A stretch of DNA of 64,000 bases from assembly GCA_004431415.1 (NCBI GenBank), contig QPMI01000126.1, forward strand, positions 1 through 64,000, written 5' to 3'. Source of the DNA: Cyanophora paradoxa. Lineage: Eukaryota > Glaucocystophyceae > Cyanophorales > Cyanophoraceae. How positions within the stretch are numbered: the first letter of the stretch is position 1; each line of letters begins with the position of its first letter. The notes below the pieces were generated by a model, which saw only the letters and a list, made by a program, of their open reading frames with translations, ran no database searches and had not been told where the DNA came from. Positions 1 through 10,951 of the stretch are shown here, piece after piece. The position numbers were made by a program, and so were the translations under genes.

Positions 1-3000
1 CCGGAGCGGTGCGCTTGGATCAGGGTCCTCCGTGACCGATCTCGCCGTCTCACGCCCCAAGCAGATCACGCGGACGCGAGCGGCGGCGGCGCGGCTGCTG
101 GCGGCGGGCGGGGCGGAGGAGGGCGGGGCGGGGCACGCGCTGCGGCGGGGTCGGCCGCGGGGTCTCGCCCCGAGGTCCGCGCCGCCCTCGCGGACGAGAG
201 CGGCTCCGAGGAGGCCAGCGACGCCGCGCAGTCGGTGCCCCGCCCGCCCGGGGCCCCCGCCTGCTCTCCGGGAGGGGATCGGGCGCGCGGCAGGGGCCGG
301 AGGGCGGGACGGAGAGCAGCGAGGCCGACGAGGCAGAGTTCCGCCGCTGCCGCGCCCCCCGCCGCGCCCCCGCCGCGCCCCCGCCCCGCCGGCGGCCGCC
401 GGCGGCGCCACTCGCCCCCGATGCCGGCCCCGGAGGCGCGCCGCCGCGCCGCGGCCCTCCTCGCGGTCGCCTCTCGCCGACGGGAGCGGCGCCGGCGCAG
501 GCGGAGCCGTGGGACGGGAAGGAGCTCGACTGGACCCGCCGCGAGCTCGCCCCCGGGTGCGCCGGCCCCGCCGCAGCCCCGGCGGCGGCCGTGGGGCCGG
601 GGCGACGGGGCGGGGGCGCAGGGTCGGTGTGCACAGCGGGGTGGCGGGGCGGCTGCTGCCTGCCCCACCAGCTCGAGGCTGCCCGCTTCCTCTGGCGCCT
701 CTGCGTCACCGACGCCGACGCCCTCGCCGCCCGCTCCGCCCGCGGTCCGCCTCTGCGCCGGCCCCGGCCCCGCCTGCCCTGCCCCCCACCCGCCCGCCCG
801 CCCGCCGGCCGCGCTCGACGCGACGCGCAGTGCCCATCAGCGGCGGCGTGGTGGCGCACAACATGGTGCCCCAGCCGCGCCTCGCGCGCCGCCCGGCCCC
901 GACCGCCCCGCGCAGGGCCTCGGCAAGACGCTCTCAGCGCGCCCGCCCGCCCGCCCCGCCGCCCCCTCCGCCCCGCGGCGCCACTCACGCGGGTCGGGGC
1001 AGACGATCGCTTTCCTTCACACGCGGCACCTCCAGGCGGCCCCCGCTTCGCCTCGCCCCTGCTTCCTCATCGTGGCCCCCGTGAACACGCTGGAGAACTG
1101 GCAGGCGGAGCTGCGCCGCTGGATCCCCCCGAACGCGCACCCCATGCCCCTCGCCCCCGCCCTCGTCGGGAAAGAGTCCCCCGAGGAGGCGCGCCGGGCC
1201 CATCCCGTCGGCCCGGCACAGACCGGCCGGCCCCGCGTGACCCGGCCTCCCCTGCAGGTTGTCTCCCGCCTGGAGCGCTGGCGCCGCGAGGGCGGCTGCT
1301 TCGTCATCGGGTGCGTGGGGCCCGCCGCGCCCCTCGGCGCCCCCGGCCGGCCTCACCGCCCGCCGCAGGTATGAGCGCCTGCGGACCCTGCTCCTCACCA
1401 AGGAGCACTTCGCGATGGGTGCCCCGCGCCCCGCCCCGCCCCGCCCCGCCCCGCCCCACCCCCGCCCCGCCGCCCGTCGGGACCGGCGCCGACGCCGGCG
1501 CTGGGGGTGCAGTGAAGGAGGCGATGCGGCACCAGAAGAGCGGGCGGGGGACGACGCGGGCCAACGAGGAGGCCCTCGCCCGCTTCCTCGCCGGCGGCCT
1601 CGACCGCACCCCCGCCCAGTTCTACGCCGTCCGCCCCGCCCCGCCCCGCCTCCGCGAGGCGCGCCTGGGGGCGGGGCGCGAGCGAGCGGGCTGCCGGCGG
1701 GCGCGCAGATGGCGCGGGCGCGGTCGGAGCCGCAGGAGAACCGCCCCCTCGCCGCCGCCAAGCGCGCCATCCGCGACGACCCCCTCGCCAAGCGCGGCCA
1801 GGCCCGCCCCGCCCCGCCCGCCCCGCCTGCCCCGGCCGCCCTCGGCCGAGGCGGGGCGGCAGGGGGTGTACCAGCGGGCGCGGGCGGCGCTGTGCGACGG
1901 GGCCGGGCCGGGGGCGGGGCCCCTTCCCCTGCCCCTTCGACGTGCTCGTCCTCGACGAGGGCCACCGCATCAGGGCCCGCCCTCGCCCGCCCGCCCGCCC
2001 CCGAGCCGCCCCTGTGCGCGGAGCTGATCGTGGGCGGGGGCGTGGCAGTCGGAGGGGAGCCAGCAAACGGTGGCGATGGGCCTTCTCTCGGCCCGCCGGC
2101 GGGCCGTCCTCTCGGGGTACCCCCTCCAGAACAACCTCTGGGAGTACTACCACATGCGCGCCACTTCTGATGCCGTATCGCACGTTTCAAATCGAACTCA
2201 AAGCCGTACCCTTAACCTCCCCCACCTCCCCGCGGCCGCGCGCAGGCTGGACTACGTCCGCCCGGGGTGCCTCGGTGCGCCACGCCCCGCCCCGCCCCCT
2301 CCCCGCCCCCGCCCCCGCCCCCGCGGCGACGAGGCGGGGGCGGGGGCGGGGCAGGGACGCGGCGGGCCTTCTGGAACTCGTTCGTCTGGCCGATCGACCT
2401 GGGGACCTTCCGCGACTCGAGCGCCGAGGAGGTCCGCGCCATGTACAAGCGCCTCCACGTCCTCCGCCAGGTCCCCCGCTGGCCCCGCCTGCCCGCCCCG
2501 CCCCCGCCCGCCCGCCCACGCGCGGGGCGGGCAGCGGGTGGGCCCGTACGTGGACCGGCGGGACGCGCGCGTCCTCCGCCGCGCCATGGCAGACCTCAAC
2601 CGCGACCGCCAGGCCCGCCCCCGCCCCGACCCCGCCCCGCCCCGTCCCCTCCCCTCGCCTCACGCCCCGCGCAGAAGTTCGAGTTCGTGCTGCACGTCCG
2701 CCTCGACCCCGTCGCCGTGCTCCCTCCCGCCCTTCTCGTCCGCCGGGCGGGGCGGCTGAGGCGGGGCGGGGCGGGGCAGGCGGCGCTCTACGAGAGGCTC
2801 GTCGCCGCCGCCCTCGAAGGCCGCCTCGTGCCCCCGGCCAAGGGCCGCCAGGCGCCCCAGCGCGCCCCGCGGCAGCGGCAGCAGCAGCAGCAGCACTCGC
2901 ACTCGGATCCCGAGGCCACGGAGGTCGAGGGGAGGCCCCGCCCGCGCGCCGGGGCCCGGGCCCGGGCGGGAGCGGCGCGGGGGAGCGGGCGGTGCCGGGG

Positions 3001-5291
3001 GGCGTGCGGCGGCGGCTCCCTGTCCTCGTCGCCTACCAAGTCGCCCGCAAGGTCCCCGCCCCGCCCCGCCCCGCCCCGCCCCGCCCGCCTCGCCCTACCA
3101 ACCCCGACCCTCACGCCCGGCGCCGGCAGATCCTGAACACGCCCGAGGTGCTGCGCCGCTTCCTGCTCCGACTGGGCCCCGCCGCCGCCGGCCTCGCCGC
3201 CGACGGCGAGTCCGACCTCGTGCGTGCCCTCGCGCCGGTCGGCAGCAGCGCCCCGCGCCCCGCCGATGTCCACGCGGCAGGGGGCGGCCTCGGAGGAGGA
3301 AGAGGGGGAGGAGGGGGAGGGGCGGGCGACGCGGGTCGACTACGGCTCCTTCGTGGACCCGGCCTTCGCCGCCCGCGCCCCCTTCGCCCCCGCCGACTCC
3401 AACAAGGCCCGCCCCCGCCCCCCGCCCCCGCCCCCTGTCGCTCCCGAAAGGTGCGCGAGGCGGGCGGGGCAGATGGCTGTGGCGCTCGAGATCGCCCGCC
3501 TCGCCGCCCAGGCCGGCGACAAGGCGCCCGCTCCCGCCCCGCCCGTCCACTCTCTTCGAGCTCGCCGCGAGCGGCGGCCGCAGGTGCTGCTCTTCAGCAC
3601 GTCGCTGGGGACGCTCGACGTCTGCGAGGAGGCCGCCCGCTCCCTCCTCGGGTGCCCCCGCCCCGCCTCCCCGCCCCGCCCCGCCGGGGCGCCGAGGGTG
3701 GGGTCGGCGCGGGGGGCCAGGTACGAGTCGGGGCGGGAGCTCTTCCGCGTGGACGGGAGCACGCCCGCGCAGGCGCGGCACAGCCTCGTCCAGCGGTGCG
3801 CCCCGCTCGGCCCCATGGCCCCAAGCGAGCGCTAGCCGCCCCGGCCCGCCGCCCCGCCTCTCTCTCGCCGCCTGCCCCGCACCCGAGCTCGCCCGTCTCG
3901 AGCGCGCGCGGGGGGGCAGGTTCAACAGGGACCCCGGGGCGCGCCTCTTCGTGATCTCGACGGTCGCCGGCGGCGTCGGCATCAACCTCGCCTCCGGTGC
4001 CTTCGCCCTCCCGCGCCCTCCCGCGCCCTCGGTTCGGCCTGGCCTGCCCGGGGGCCTCACGCGGCTTGTTCGGCCCCCCGCGCCCGCGCCCGCAGCGAAC
4101 CGCGTGATCGTGATGGACGCCTGCTGGAACCCCTGCCACGGCCCGCACCGACACCCCGCCCCCGAGCCGCCCCGCCCCCTCCCCCCTCTTCTCAGCGCAG
4201 CGCGCAGACACGCAGGCGCTCTTCCGGGCGTACCGCTTCGGGCAGCAGAAGGACGTCTTCGTCTACCGCCTCGTCGCGGCGGGGACGATGGAGTGGCGCG
4301 TCTACACCCAGCAGGCGCCCGCCCTCCGCGCCCCCGCCCCCCGTCCCCGCCGGGGGCCCATCTGCGCCCTCGCGCGCCCGCTCGGCCCCCGCAGGTCGTC
4401 AAGCAGTCCCTCTTCAAGCGCGGTGCGCCGGCCCCGCAAGCTCAAGCCGGTCCGGCCCCCGCTTCGCCCCGACGTTCTCGCGCGCGCGTTGGGCGGCAGC
4501 GGTGGACTCGGCGGCGACCTCGCGGCACGTGGCGCGGCAGGAGGCGGGCGAGTACTTCGCGGTACCGCTCGAGTGGCGCCCCCCGGCCCGCTACGCGCGC
4601 TCCTCCGCCCGCGACCCCGTCCTCGCCGTGCGCCCCCGCCCCGCCCCGACCCCCCGCACACACGCGCGCGGCGCCCCGAGCGGCGCTTGCGTGCAGGCGG
4701 CGGTTGCGGAGTTTGCCGGCGGGCGGCGGCGGCGGCCGGCGAGCCCGGCGACGAGGACGATGACTCGGGGTCGGAGGCGGAGGCGGGGGCGGGCGGGACC
4801 CGCTGGCGGCGCTCGGCGTGCTCGCGCAGCCGCCGGCCCCGGGGCGGGGCGGGGGCGGGGCGGCTCCAGCGGGGGCGGGGGGCGGCAGCGGGGCGGGGCC
4901 CGCCGCCCCGGGGATGGTGCTCCTGCGCGTGCACGAGCACGAGTCGCTCCTCGCCGACGACGACCCGGGCGCCCGGTCCGCCCCGCCCCGCCCCGCCCCG
5001 CCCCGCCCCGCCGCGCGCCCTCCGAGCCGGCCGGGGGCGCGGGGCAGGATCACGGAGGAGGACCGGCGGGAGGCGGCGGGGGAGGTGGAGCGGGAGGAGC
5101 GGGCGGAGCGGGCAGCGCGGGTGCGGGAGCGCGCCACGCGCCGCCGCGCCGGCGTCTTCTTCGACGAGGAGGACGAGGAGGACGAAGAGGGGCCGCGCCC
5201 CGAGCAGGGCCCCCGCCCCGGCCCCTCCCCCGCCCCTCTGCAGGCCCCAGCAGCCGCCGCCGCGGTGTCCCTCGATGCCATGATGCCATGA
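1..5291 (+). CDS. ATRX-like SNF2 family chromatin remodelling ATPase (5' end incomplete)
   Basis: ATP-driven DNA translocase of the SNF2 superfamily, expected to act in the nucleus on chromatin. Reading across many short introns, the exons give the helicase motifs in order: [13 protein letters not shown] (~660), GLGKT (916-930, motif I), VLVLDEGH (~1940, motif II), [13 protein letters not shown] (~2110, motif III), [10 protein letters not shown] (~3750), [14 protein letters not shown] (~3950), [13 protein letters not shown] (~4095) and [13 protein letters not shown] (~4230). The region after the helicase matches ATRX rather than other SNF2 groups: VVKQSL (~4395), then [12 protein letters not shown] (~4930) and ITEEDRREA (~5050). 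A short poly-Gln stretch lies near 2880. An acidic Ser/Glu-rich segment precedes the ATPase, and no ADD zinc finger is visible, so the 5' end probably lies outside the window. Introns are a mix of GT-AG (HNM|GLGKTL) and GC-AG (NK|..., DRQ|KFEF). Stop at 5289-5291. The family call is firm; exact exon borders are not. Confidence 0.85.
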
Positions 5292-5509
5292 TGTACTATA
5301 GCTAGTACTTTTCTGACTCAGTGACTCAAGCTCAGACCGATGTACTACGGTACAGCGCCGCGCGCCGCGGGGCCCGGCCCGGCGCGCGGGGCCGTGGCGG
5401 GCCATGCAGACCCACCCCGGCCCATGGCCAATTGCAAGCCCTGCGGCCGTACTAGTGCGTGCTAAAGTTTCGCGAGCTATCTGTATTAGCAAGCCATCAT
5501 AATAACGTT
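5292..5509. other. Spacer between ATRX-like gene and tandem array, with two TGACTCA sites
   Basis: No gene seen. The spacer is less GC-rich at its ends and holds two TGACTCA (AP-1/GCN4-type bZIP) sites at 5314-5320 and 5322-5328, eight bases apart, and a GC-rich self-complementary stretch around 5360-5395. Similarity to the array unit begins only near 5510. Confidence 0.5.
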
Positions 5510-5525
5510 GATTAAGCTGAGTGTG

Positions 5526-8190
5526 CAAGACCATGGTCACGCTCCCAGACTAATTTGCCAAGTAGATGCGAATTAGAAGCCTACAACTGCAAGCGGTCTG
5601 CGGCTGCCCCACTGGGCGGCGGTTGCGAGGAATGGGCTCGACAGCGCCTCGGGCCCGGGGCCCGGGGCCCCGCAGAAGATGAGGAGGGACGGGCCCGAGG
5701 CGCGGGGCTGGGCGGCCCAGAGCATAGGCCCGCCGGGGCACCAGCGCCGGGGCCCGCACGCCTAGGCCTGCCGCCAGCAGGCGCGCCCGGCCTGGCCTCC
5801 GCTGCTGCGCCTGGATCGGCCCGGGGGACGGCCTGGCCATGGGGCGGAGAAGAGGGAGGCAGGCCGCGGGCACACCGGCGCCACCGCGAGAGCCCGCCCG
5901 CCGCCGCCTGGCTCCCCTTCGCCGACCCCGACCGCACCTCCCGCAGGACGACCCGGCAACCTCGAGCAATGGCGGACGCTGCTGCGCTCGTACGACGTCG
6001 ACTCGGGCCGGGGCGGGCGCACGCACGGAGCGCGCAAGCGGGGCACCTCGCTTCGGGCTTCCAAAAGTGCGGCGTTCTTTCCGCGCGCCGAAGCCTGCGT
6101 CCGGGAAGACGTCAGCTGCGAGCGCAAACGCGCTGCACCAGCGTGGCGCAGCCACTGCCGTCAGTGCATACCGGCCGCAAGGGGTAGCGCCGGGACGCCA
6201 GCTCGCAGCTGCAGGGAGCCTCGCATGCGCAGCTGGACTCGGGCAGCCCGCAAACGCATCCGCTTCTATGATCATGAAGCCTTGAAGGAGAGAAGACGAA
6301 GGGCGAGCTGCAGATTCTGCCATCGTCGATCCGCGCTGATTTGTCCGCTAGCCTCGACGGCAGCTACTGCTAGCTGACCATGCCAAGCTCTTCAGTTCTA
6401 GACAGAGAATTTGAAGCGCTGCGACCTGTGCGCGTTAGAAGCTTCAGCCCGAGAAAGGAGCGCTCACAGGCTGAATTGAAGCATGCACTTCGCACCGTCA
6501 CGGGACTCTCTCGCCTGTCTCCCTCCGCGGCCGACATCAGCAGGCGCGGCAGGCCTAGGTTCGCTGCTGCTGAAAGCCGCTGCTAAATTTCAAAGCCCCC
6601 GGCCGCTCTGTACGTACGTGCTGTCGCCGCGCTTTTGAATTCGATGCCTAGACGTTCTCCGCGCCATATGCATCGCTCGTGGAGCAGGTGGTGTGAACGT
6701 GGGCGGCGGTGGGCCTCGCCGAGTCGGCTCTCGATCGGTGGCTCGTGCACGAGCCACCCCTTTGACCCCCCCTCCTCCTTCCCCCCCGAGCGGCCTGTGC
6801 ACAGGCCGCTCGGATTAGACTGTACCCCCCACTGGCTCGTGCACGAGCCAGCTCTTTGCCCCCCCCCATCCCGCCCCCCCCCCGCCCCCCTAGTGGCCTG
6901 TGCACAGGCCACTCGGATGGCACTGTACCCCCTTACAAAAAAACAGATTGGCCGGTGCAGCGGCCAATCCGTCTAAAAAAAGGCTGGTGGGCTCATGCTC
7001 GACTCCACAGAGGGCTATATATATTAGGGACGCCGCCGCGACCTTGTTTACAGCATGCACACGAGCGACGGGTGCGTCTGGCTTCTCTCCCCTTCCCCGG
7101 CAGGAGTTTCGCGGGCCCGCTGCTGCCGGGCGGGTGAGCTTTCGTAACAGATCGTGCATTGCGACGGGCATCATCACTGATGCGACACTGGCGGCATGCA
7201 TATGCCATGATGATCAGGCCCTCGGCCCTGGGACGAGTGTCAGCACCGCGGCCGCGCGCGGCAAGCGCGGCTCTATATCTGCGTCCCCCGCGCCGCGAGC
7301 TCCTCGATCGGCAGCGCGCCACTCGAGGTCGTCAGTAGCTTGGAAGCCGCTGCGGCAGCTTCAGCGTCGACAGGTCCATGACCAGGCCGCCGTGATCGTT
7401 CTGGTCCACTTCGACGTGCGCGCGCGCGCCGCGCGCGGCGCTTGCCCGGGCGCACACTCGGCAAGAAGCGGGTGCGTTCCAGATCTAGAGGAGCATGTGT
7501 ACAAGCACCCGCTGAAGAGAAGTTGACGCCGCTCGCAGCGGCTCGGCCCCGGAGCCTTCATGTGTTGTCCGCCCCGGCCCGCCCTCGCGCGATCGGCGCT
7601 TCTCAGCCGCCGGTGGTTCCCGGGCCCCGAGGCCCGCTGCTGGTTGAGCGGGCCCCGAGGGACAGGGATGTCTTCGTCGAGGTCGTCGGCGGCGGAGGCG
7701 ACGGAAGCGGCAGCTGCTCGGGAGGCGGCGGCCGCGGAGGCCTAGCTATAGGCGGCTCTGGGAGGCGGCGGCGTCGACGGCCGCAGAGGGCGCCAGCCGG
7801 GGCGGGGCGTGCCGGCGCGGACGGCGGCCGCCGCCGCGGCGCCACCCGACGACCACCTGCCCCGGCGCGGACCGCCGCCTCCTCCGTCCCGCCAGTGCCG
7901 TCTTCTCGTCTGCAAACGCTAGCGGACTCGGGCCGGCGCCTCCCGTCGGCCCGCGGCCGGGCCCCACCCGTTCGGCGATCGGCGGCTGAGGCGACGCGGA
8001 GAGCGACCCCACAGCATATATGCATCCTGCTTGCCAAGTTGGCCGGCGCCCGCCCTCGAGCTCGCCCAGCGGAGCAGGCGCCCTTGGCGCCGGCCCTAGG
8101 CCTAGACTTTTTCTCGAATTCCCAAGCCTTGAAGTTCGCAATTTAAAGCTAGCCATATCTATCGTGTTAACCTTGACTGAGCTGAGTGTG
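5526..8190. repeat. Array unit 1 (outer, shortened copy)
   Basis: First copy. It lacks ~95 bp after the anchor that units 2-5 keep (compare 5544-5570 with 8214-8330) and has scattered substitutions. At ~6104 it reads GGGAAGACGTC where units 2-4 read GGGCGGACGTC, and its fifth palindrome loop is GTGCAG where units 2-4 have GTGCAA; unit 5 shares both outer-copy variants. It contains an extra AATTGA insertion near 6473 relative to other units. Confidence 0.9.
6737..7026 (+). promoter_or_regulatory. Unit 1 palindrome ladder and TATA box
   Basis: Five inverted repeats centred on GTGCA(C/G): 6737-6758 (core GGCTCGTGCACGAGCC), 6786-6813 (core CGGCCTGTGCACAGGCCG), 6832-6851 (first core again), 6892-6913 (core GGCCTGTGCACAGGCC) and 6946-6969 (9-base arms GATTGGCCG/CGGCCAATC around GTGCAG). 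The first four are perfect and alternate in type, A-B-A-B. C-rich tracts and TGTACCC (6821-6827, 6924-6930) lie between them. CTATATATATTA follows at 7015-7026. Spacing of centres is 52, 42, 61, 55 and ~60 bp to the TATA box, as expected for stacked dimeric factor sites upstream of a plus-strand start near 7045. Activity is inferred. Confidence 0.75.
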
Positions 8191-10951
8191 CAAGACCATG
8201 GCCACGCTCCCAGACTGCAGACGTACGCGTGCGGGGACAGGGGCCTCGACCAGCTGCAGCTGCAGATCACGATCGCGAGGCCGCGGAAGTACTAGTGTTG
8301 ATTGCTCATCGCTAAGTAAATGCGAATTAGAAGCCGACAACTGCAAGCGGTCTGCGGCTGCCCCACTGGGCGGCGGTTGCGAGGAATGGCTCGACAGCGC
8401 CTCGGGCCCGGGGCCCGGGGCCCCGCAGGAGATGAGGAGGGACGGGCCCGAGGCGCCGGCGCGGGGCTGGGCGGCCCAGAGCATAGGCCCGCCGGGGCAG
8501 CAGCGCCGGGGCCCGCACGCCTAGGCCTGCCGCCAGCAGGCGCGCCCGGCCTGGCCTCCGCCGCTGCGCCTGGATCGGCCTGGGGGACGGCCTGGCCATG
8601 GGCCGGAGAAGAGGGAGGCAGGTCGCGGGCACACCGGCGCCACCGCGAGAGCCCGCCCGCCGCCGCCTTGCTCCCCTTCGCCGACCCCGACCGCACCTCC
8701 CGCAGGACGACCCGGCAACCTCGAGCAATGGCGGACGCTGCTGCGCTCGCACGACGTCGACACGGGCCGGGGCGGGCGCACGCACGGAGCGCGCAAGCGG
8801 GGCACCTCGCTTCGGGCTTCCAAAAGTGCGGCGTTCTTTCCGCGCGCCGAAGCCTGCGTCCGGGCGGACGTCAGCTGCGAGCGCAAACGCGCTGCACCAG
8901 CGTGGCGCACGCAGCCACTGCCGTCAGTGCATACCGGCCGCAAGGGGTAGCGCCGGGACGCCAGCTCGCAGCTGCAGGGAGCCTCGCATGCGCAGCTGGA
9001 CTCGGGCAGCCCGCAAACGCATCCGCGTCTATGATCATGAAGCCTTGAAGGAGAGAAGACGAAGGGCGAGCTGCAGATTCTGCCATCGTCGATCCACGCT
9101 GATTTGTCCGCTAGCCTCGATAGCAGCTACTGCTAGGCTGACCATGCCAAGCTCTTCAGTTCTAGACAGAGAATTTGAAGCGCTGCGACCTGTGCGCGTT
9201 AGAAGCTTCAGCCCGAGAAAGGAGCGCTCACAGGCTGAAGCATGCACTTCGCACCGTCACGGGACTCTCTCGCCTGTCTCCCTCCGCGGCCGACATCAGC
9301 AGGCGCGGCAGGCCTAGGTTCGCTGCTGCTGAAAGCCGCTGCTAAATTTCAAAGCCCCCGGCCGCTCTGTACGTACGTGCTGTCGCCGCGCTTTTGAATT
9401 CGATGCCTAGACGTTCTCCGCGCCATATGCATCGCTCGTGGAGCAGGTGGTGTGAACGTGGGCGGCGGTGGGCCTCGCCGAGTCGGCTCTCGATCGGTGG
9501 CTCGTGCACGAGCCACCCCTTTGACCCCCCCTCCTCCTTCCCCCCCGAGCGGCCTGTGCACAGGCCGCTCGGATTAGACTGTACCCCCCACTGGCTCGTG
9601 CACGAGCCAGCTCTTTGCCCCCCCCCATCCCGCCCCCCCCCCCGCCCCCCTAGTGGCCTGTGCACAGGCCACTCGGATGGCACTGTACCCCCTTGCAAAA
9701 AAACAGATTGGCCGGTGCAACGGCCAATCCGTCTAAAAAAAGGCTGGTGGGCTCATGCTCGACTCCACAGAGGGCTATATATATTAGGGACGCCGCCGCG
9801 ACCTTGTTTACAGCATGCACACGAGCGACGGGTGCGTCTGGCTTCTCTCCCCTTCCCCGGCAGGAGTTTCGCGGGCCCGCTGCTGCCGGGCGGGTGAGCT
9901 TTCGTAACAGATCGTGCATTGCGACGGGCATCATCACTGATGCGACACTGGCGGCATGCATATGCCATGATGATCAGGCCCTCGGCCCTGGGACGAGTGT
10001 CAGCACCGCGGCCGCGCGCGGCAAGCGCGGCTCTATATCTGCGTCCCCCGCGCCGCGAGCTCCTCGATCGGCAGCGCGCCACTCGAGGTCGTCAGTAGCT
10101 TGGAAGCCGCTGCGGCAGCTTCAGCGTCGACAGGTCCATGACCAGGCCGCCGTGATCGTTCTGGTCCACTTCGACGTGCGCGCGCGCGCCGCGCGCGGCG
10201 CTTGCCCGGGCGCACACTCGGCAAGAAGCGGGTGCGTTCCAGATCTAGAGGAGCATGTGTACAAGCACCCGCTGAAGAGAAGTTGACGCCGCTCGCAGCG
10301 GCTCGGCCCCGGAGCCTTCATGTGTTGTCCGCCCCGGCCCGCCCTCGCGCGATCGGCGCTTCTCAGCCGCCGGTGGTTCCCGGGCCCGAGGCCCGCTGCT
10401 GGTTGAGCGGGGCCCCGAGGGACAGGGATGTCTTCGTCGAGGTCGTCGGCGGCGGAGGCGACGGAAGCGGCAGCTGCTCGGGAGGCGGCGGCCGCGGAGG
10501 CCTAGCTATAGGCGGCTCTGGGAGGCGGCGGCGTCGACGGCCGCAGAGGGCGCCAGCCGGGGCGGGGCGTGCCGGCGCGGACGGCGGCCGCCGCCGCGGC
10601 GCCACCCGACGACCACCTGCCCCGGCGCGGACCGCCGCCTCCTCCGTCCCGCCAGTGCCGTCTTCTCGTCTGCAAACGCTAGCGGACTCGGGCCGGCGCC
10701 TCCCGTCGGCCCCGCGGCCGGGCCCCACCCGTTCGGCGATCGGCGGCTGAGGCGACGCGGAGAGCGACCCCACAGCATATATGCATCCTGCTTGCCAAGT
10801 TGGCCGGCGCCCGCCCTCGAGCTCGCCCAGCGGAGCAGGCGCCCTTGGCGCCGGCCCTAGGCCTAGACTTTTTCTCGAATTCCCAAGCCTTGAAGTTCGC
10901 AATTTAAAGCTAGCCATATCTATCGTGTTAACCTTGACTGAGCTGAGTGTG
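8191..10951. repeat. Array unit 2
   Basis: Full-length unit of 2761 bp, nearly identical to units 3 and 4. Palindrome ladder at 9496-9729, TATA box near 9775. A G is missing at ~8389 (GGAATGGCTCG against GGAATGGGCTCG elsewhere). Confidence 0.92.
9496..9786 (+). promoter_or_regulatory. Unit 2 palindrome ladder and TATA box
   Basis: Same five palindromes as in unit 1, first at 9496-9517 and last at 9706-9729 (loop GTGCAA), TGTACCC at 9580-9586 and 9684-9690, TATA element CTATATATATTA at 9775-9786. Confidence 0.75.

Noticed and set aside
6737-6969. CRISPR-like array
   Set aside because: The repeats are palindromes of alternating sequence with C tracts between them, in a eukaryotic genome; there are no unique equal-length spacers and no cas genes.
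7442-8146. Protein-coding gene inside the array unit
   Set aside because: Frames of 100-300 codons exist in all directions but are low-complexity, change length between units through one-base differences and show no family motif.
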